This document shows, piece by piece, positions 62,875 to 64,000 of a DNA stretch of 64,000 nt (the first letter of the stretch is position 1; each line of letters begins with the position of its first letter). Under the pieces are notes generated by a model. The model did no database searches and was not told where the DNA came from. It saw only the letters and a list, made by a program, of their open reading frames with translations. Location of the stretch: positions 51,315 through 115,314 of the forward strand of contig NZ_BSNS01000001.1 of NCBI RefSeq assembly GCF_030160115.1. Direction: 5' to 3'. Origin of the DNA: Devosia nitrariae (lineage in GTDB: Bacteria > Pseudomonadota > Alphaproteobacteria > Rhizobiales > Devosiaceae). A program made the position numbers and the translations under genes.

Positions 62875-63276
62875 TCAGCGGTAGGTGACCGGAATTTCGT
62901 CGATGGTTTCCAGCCGTCGATGGACCGTAGCGCCCGCGGGCTCGGTGATTTCTATCTCGCCGGCAGCGGTCCAGCGCGGAGCCAGGTCGTGAGCGCCGTC
63001 GGCAGCGAAGAAAACCTGCGCAGTTTCCTGCGAGAAGAGTTCGTCGGACATGTGCACCGCGGCCTGGGTGTTGGAACCGATCGTCGCGCCGCAATCGAGG
63101 CCGAAGACGACGAGCGTTACCGCGCCGTCGGGCGAGGTGAGGTTCTCGCGTACGTCCGGGCGGCATTCGGGCACAAGCTCGGTCAACACCCAAAGGCCCA
63201 CTCCGACGACGAGGGCAGGCCCGGTGGTCAGCGCAATAAGCGCTGGCAGGCGGAGCTTGCTTCCGGGCGCCGGCAT
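62875..63276 (-). CDS. Membrane-anchored protein of unknown function
   Basis: 133 residues from MPAPGSKLRLPALIALTTGP. One N-terminal membrane helix (ALIALTTGPALVVGVGLWVL), then a periplasmic domain with three Cys positions (VPECRPDV; GLDCGATIG) and SPDGAVTLVVFGLDC. Family unrecognised. It starts 1 nt after the stop of the gene at 63278, so it belongs to the same operon. Confidence 0.7.
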   Translation of the reverse strand: MPAPGSKLRLPALIALTTGPALVVGVGLWVLTELVPECRPDVRENLTSPDGAVTLVVFGLDCGATIGSNTQAAVHMSDELFSQETAQVFFAADGAHDLAPRWTAAGEIEITEPAGATVHRRLETIDEIPVTYR

Positions 63277-63277
63277 A

Positions 63278-63892
63278 TCAGGCCACGCCGAGCGCGGCGG
63301 CGGCGGCGGCGAGGTCGGCATTCATCTCGGACGTGACCTCGAGGGCCCGGTCCTCGCGGGCGGGAGTGCCCTCGGAAGGCGTGTGGTCGGCGAGGACTTC
63401 GTCGCGTCGTCGCACGAGAGCGGCGATGTCATCCTGGTAGAGCGCGAGGATCGCGGTCAGCCAGCGGTTGACGAGATAGGAGGGGCGACCGATCTCGGCG
63501 TTGAAGCGGGGCAAGAGTCCGACGGTGGTTTCGGCATCGGCCCAGGTGTCTCCTACGACCCACTGGTTGACGGTGAAGAGCCGGATGAGTTTGCCGTAGG
63601 GATCGACGCCGACGGCGATAAGGTGGTGGACTGGTCCCTGGGGACCTTCAGGGCGCAGGAAACAGTGGAAATGACCGTGCTCGGGGGCGTCGGGCTTGGG
63701 GTCGTGGCAGTGGTAGTACCACTGGGCGCCGCTGTCGCGGTCGTAGACGTCGCCTTCGGGATAGTGCTGCCAGGCGGTGACCGAGGGAGCGCCGCGCAGC
63801 GTTTCCAGCAGCACGTTGTCGCCGGTCTTGGCGAGGATCGTCTCGCAGAACAGCGCTTCCTGTGCGGCGCGGCGGCGGGCGTCCTCGGCCAT
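63278..63892 (-). CDS. Cytosolic protein resembling DUF6969
   Basis: 204 residues from MAEDARRRAAQEALFCETIL; GGAGG overlaps the stop of the upstream gene. HYPEGDVYDRDSGAQWYYHC and HGHFHCFLRPEGP are a distinctive His/Cys motif that I recall from the DUF6969 group; no enzymatic role known. Further on FTVNQWVVGDTWADAETTVG. The His-rich centre suggests metal binding. Middle gene of the terminal minus-strand operon. Confidence 0.7.
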   Translation of the reverse strand: MAEDARRRAAQEALFCETILAKTGDNVLLETLRGAPSVTAWQHYPEGDVYDRDSGAQWYYHCHDPKPDAPEHGHFHCFLRPEGPQGPVHHLIAVGVDPYGKLIRLFTVNQWVVGDTWADAETTVGLLPRFNAEIGRPSYLVNRWLTAILALYQDDIAALVRRRDEVLADHTPSEGTPAREDRALEVTSEMNADLAAAAAALGVA

Positions 63893-63900
63893 GGTGCCTC

Positions 63901-64000
63901 CTATTGTCCGGCCGCCGCGCAGGGTGCCGCGGCAGCACAGGGTGCGGTGGCGGGCGCCGGCGCAGGGGCAGCGCTGCACGGAGCCGCGGCCGCGCACGGG
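63901..64000 (-). CDS. C-terminus of a protein with Pro-Cys repeats (partial)
   Basis: The last 32 codons of a gene that begins outside the window. They read PCAAAAPCSAAPAPAPATAP and then CAAAAPCAAAGQ before TAG. Four Pro-Cys pairs occur in a low-complexity Ala/Pro tail. The stop codon is directly followed by GGAGG of the DUF6969-like gene, 8 nt before its start, so they share an operon. Such tails recall metal-binding or lipid-anchoring cell-envelope proteins; the main domain is not visible. Confidence 0.6.
   Translation of the reverse strand, partial: PCAAAAPCSAAPAPAPATAPCAAAAPCAAAGQ

Overview
The window is GC-rich chromosomal DNA of an alphaproteobacterium. It is most likely Hyphomicrobiales and probably Devosia-like. 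This is inferred from gene content: carA diverging from a yqeY-like gene, carB, a MEKIPM-type greA, trxB next to a LysR gene, DUF1328/DUF2277/ClpS neighbours, CsgH-type curli genes, and intergenic mosaic palindromes of the kind common in Rhizobiales. I see no rRNA, tRNA, CRISPR array, insertion sequence, phage or plasmid backbone.

Layout. 1-9.5 kb: small regulator/target pairs (LysR/NmrA, ArsR/SRPBCC, HxlR/two DHFR-like reductases), an aldo/keto reductase and a LytS/LytR-type two-component pair. 9.8-18 kb: GNAT, SH3-like secreted protein, SDR, OsmC, CBS, saccharopine-reductase-like, TetR and LacI genes, then decayed remnants that look like a surface-lipoprotein/Slam pair. 18.3-21.3 kb: a LuxR regulator, two curlin-repeat proteins and CsgH, without secretion genes. 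21.3-25.4 kb: a three-gene ABC-2 exporter operon and an aspartate aminotransferase. 25.5-28.5 kb: an internally duplicated unknown protein, a candidate ncRNA, a 2H phosphoesterase, and an array of three minus-strand small RNA genes. 29.4-42.6 kb: a conserved core (LysR-trxB, greA, cold-shock genes, carB) interrupted by accessory genes. 42.8-64 kb: DUF1328, DUF2277, clpS, EamA, an ABC exporter, ArsR/MFS, cfa, a frameshifted serine hydrolase, cpdB, a zinc metallopeptidase, carA with a coupled GNAT, yqeY, MFS, an HdeD-like protein, and a final minus-strand cluster whose first gene runs off the window.

The most notable non-coding structure is at 27.43-28.34 kb on the minus strand. Three tandem transcription units each end in a strong intrinsic terminator. 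Together they carry seven hairpin loops displaying CCUCCUCCC, the perfect complement of a Shine-Dalgarno sequence, plus one related loop. Each unit is preceded by the same CTGACATGT box exactly 11 nt upstream of a TTGCNG/17-nt/-10 promoter. This resembles the anti-SD sRNAs of alphaproteobacteria (alpha-r14/NfeR1 and CcsR/cuckoo types), here as a three-gene array with a rigid shared promoter architecture.

Other points worth attention are a 4 x 21-bp repeat array upstream of a catalytically degenerate SDR, a palindromic repeat supplying the stop codons of two convergent genes, several perfect operator palindromes beside local regulators, and three decayed loci (Slam-like, SDR at 38 kb, serine hydrolase at 53 kb).
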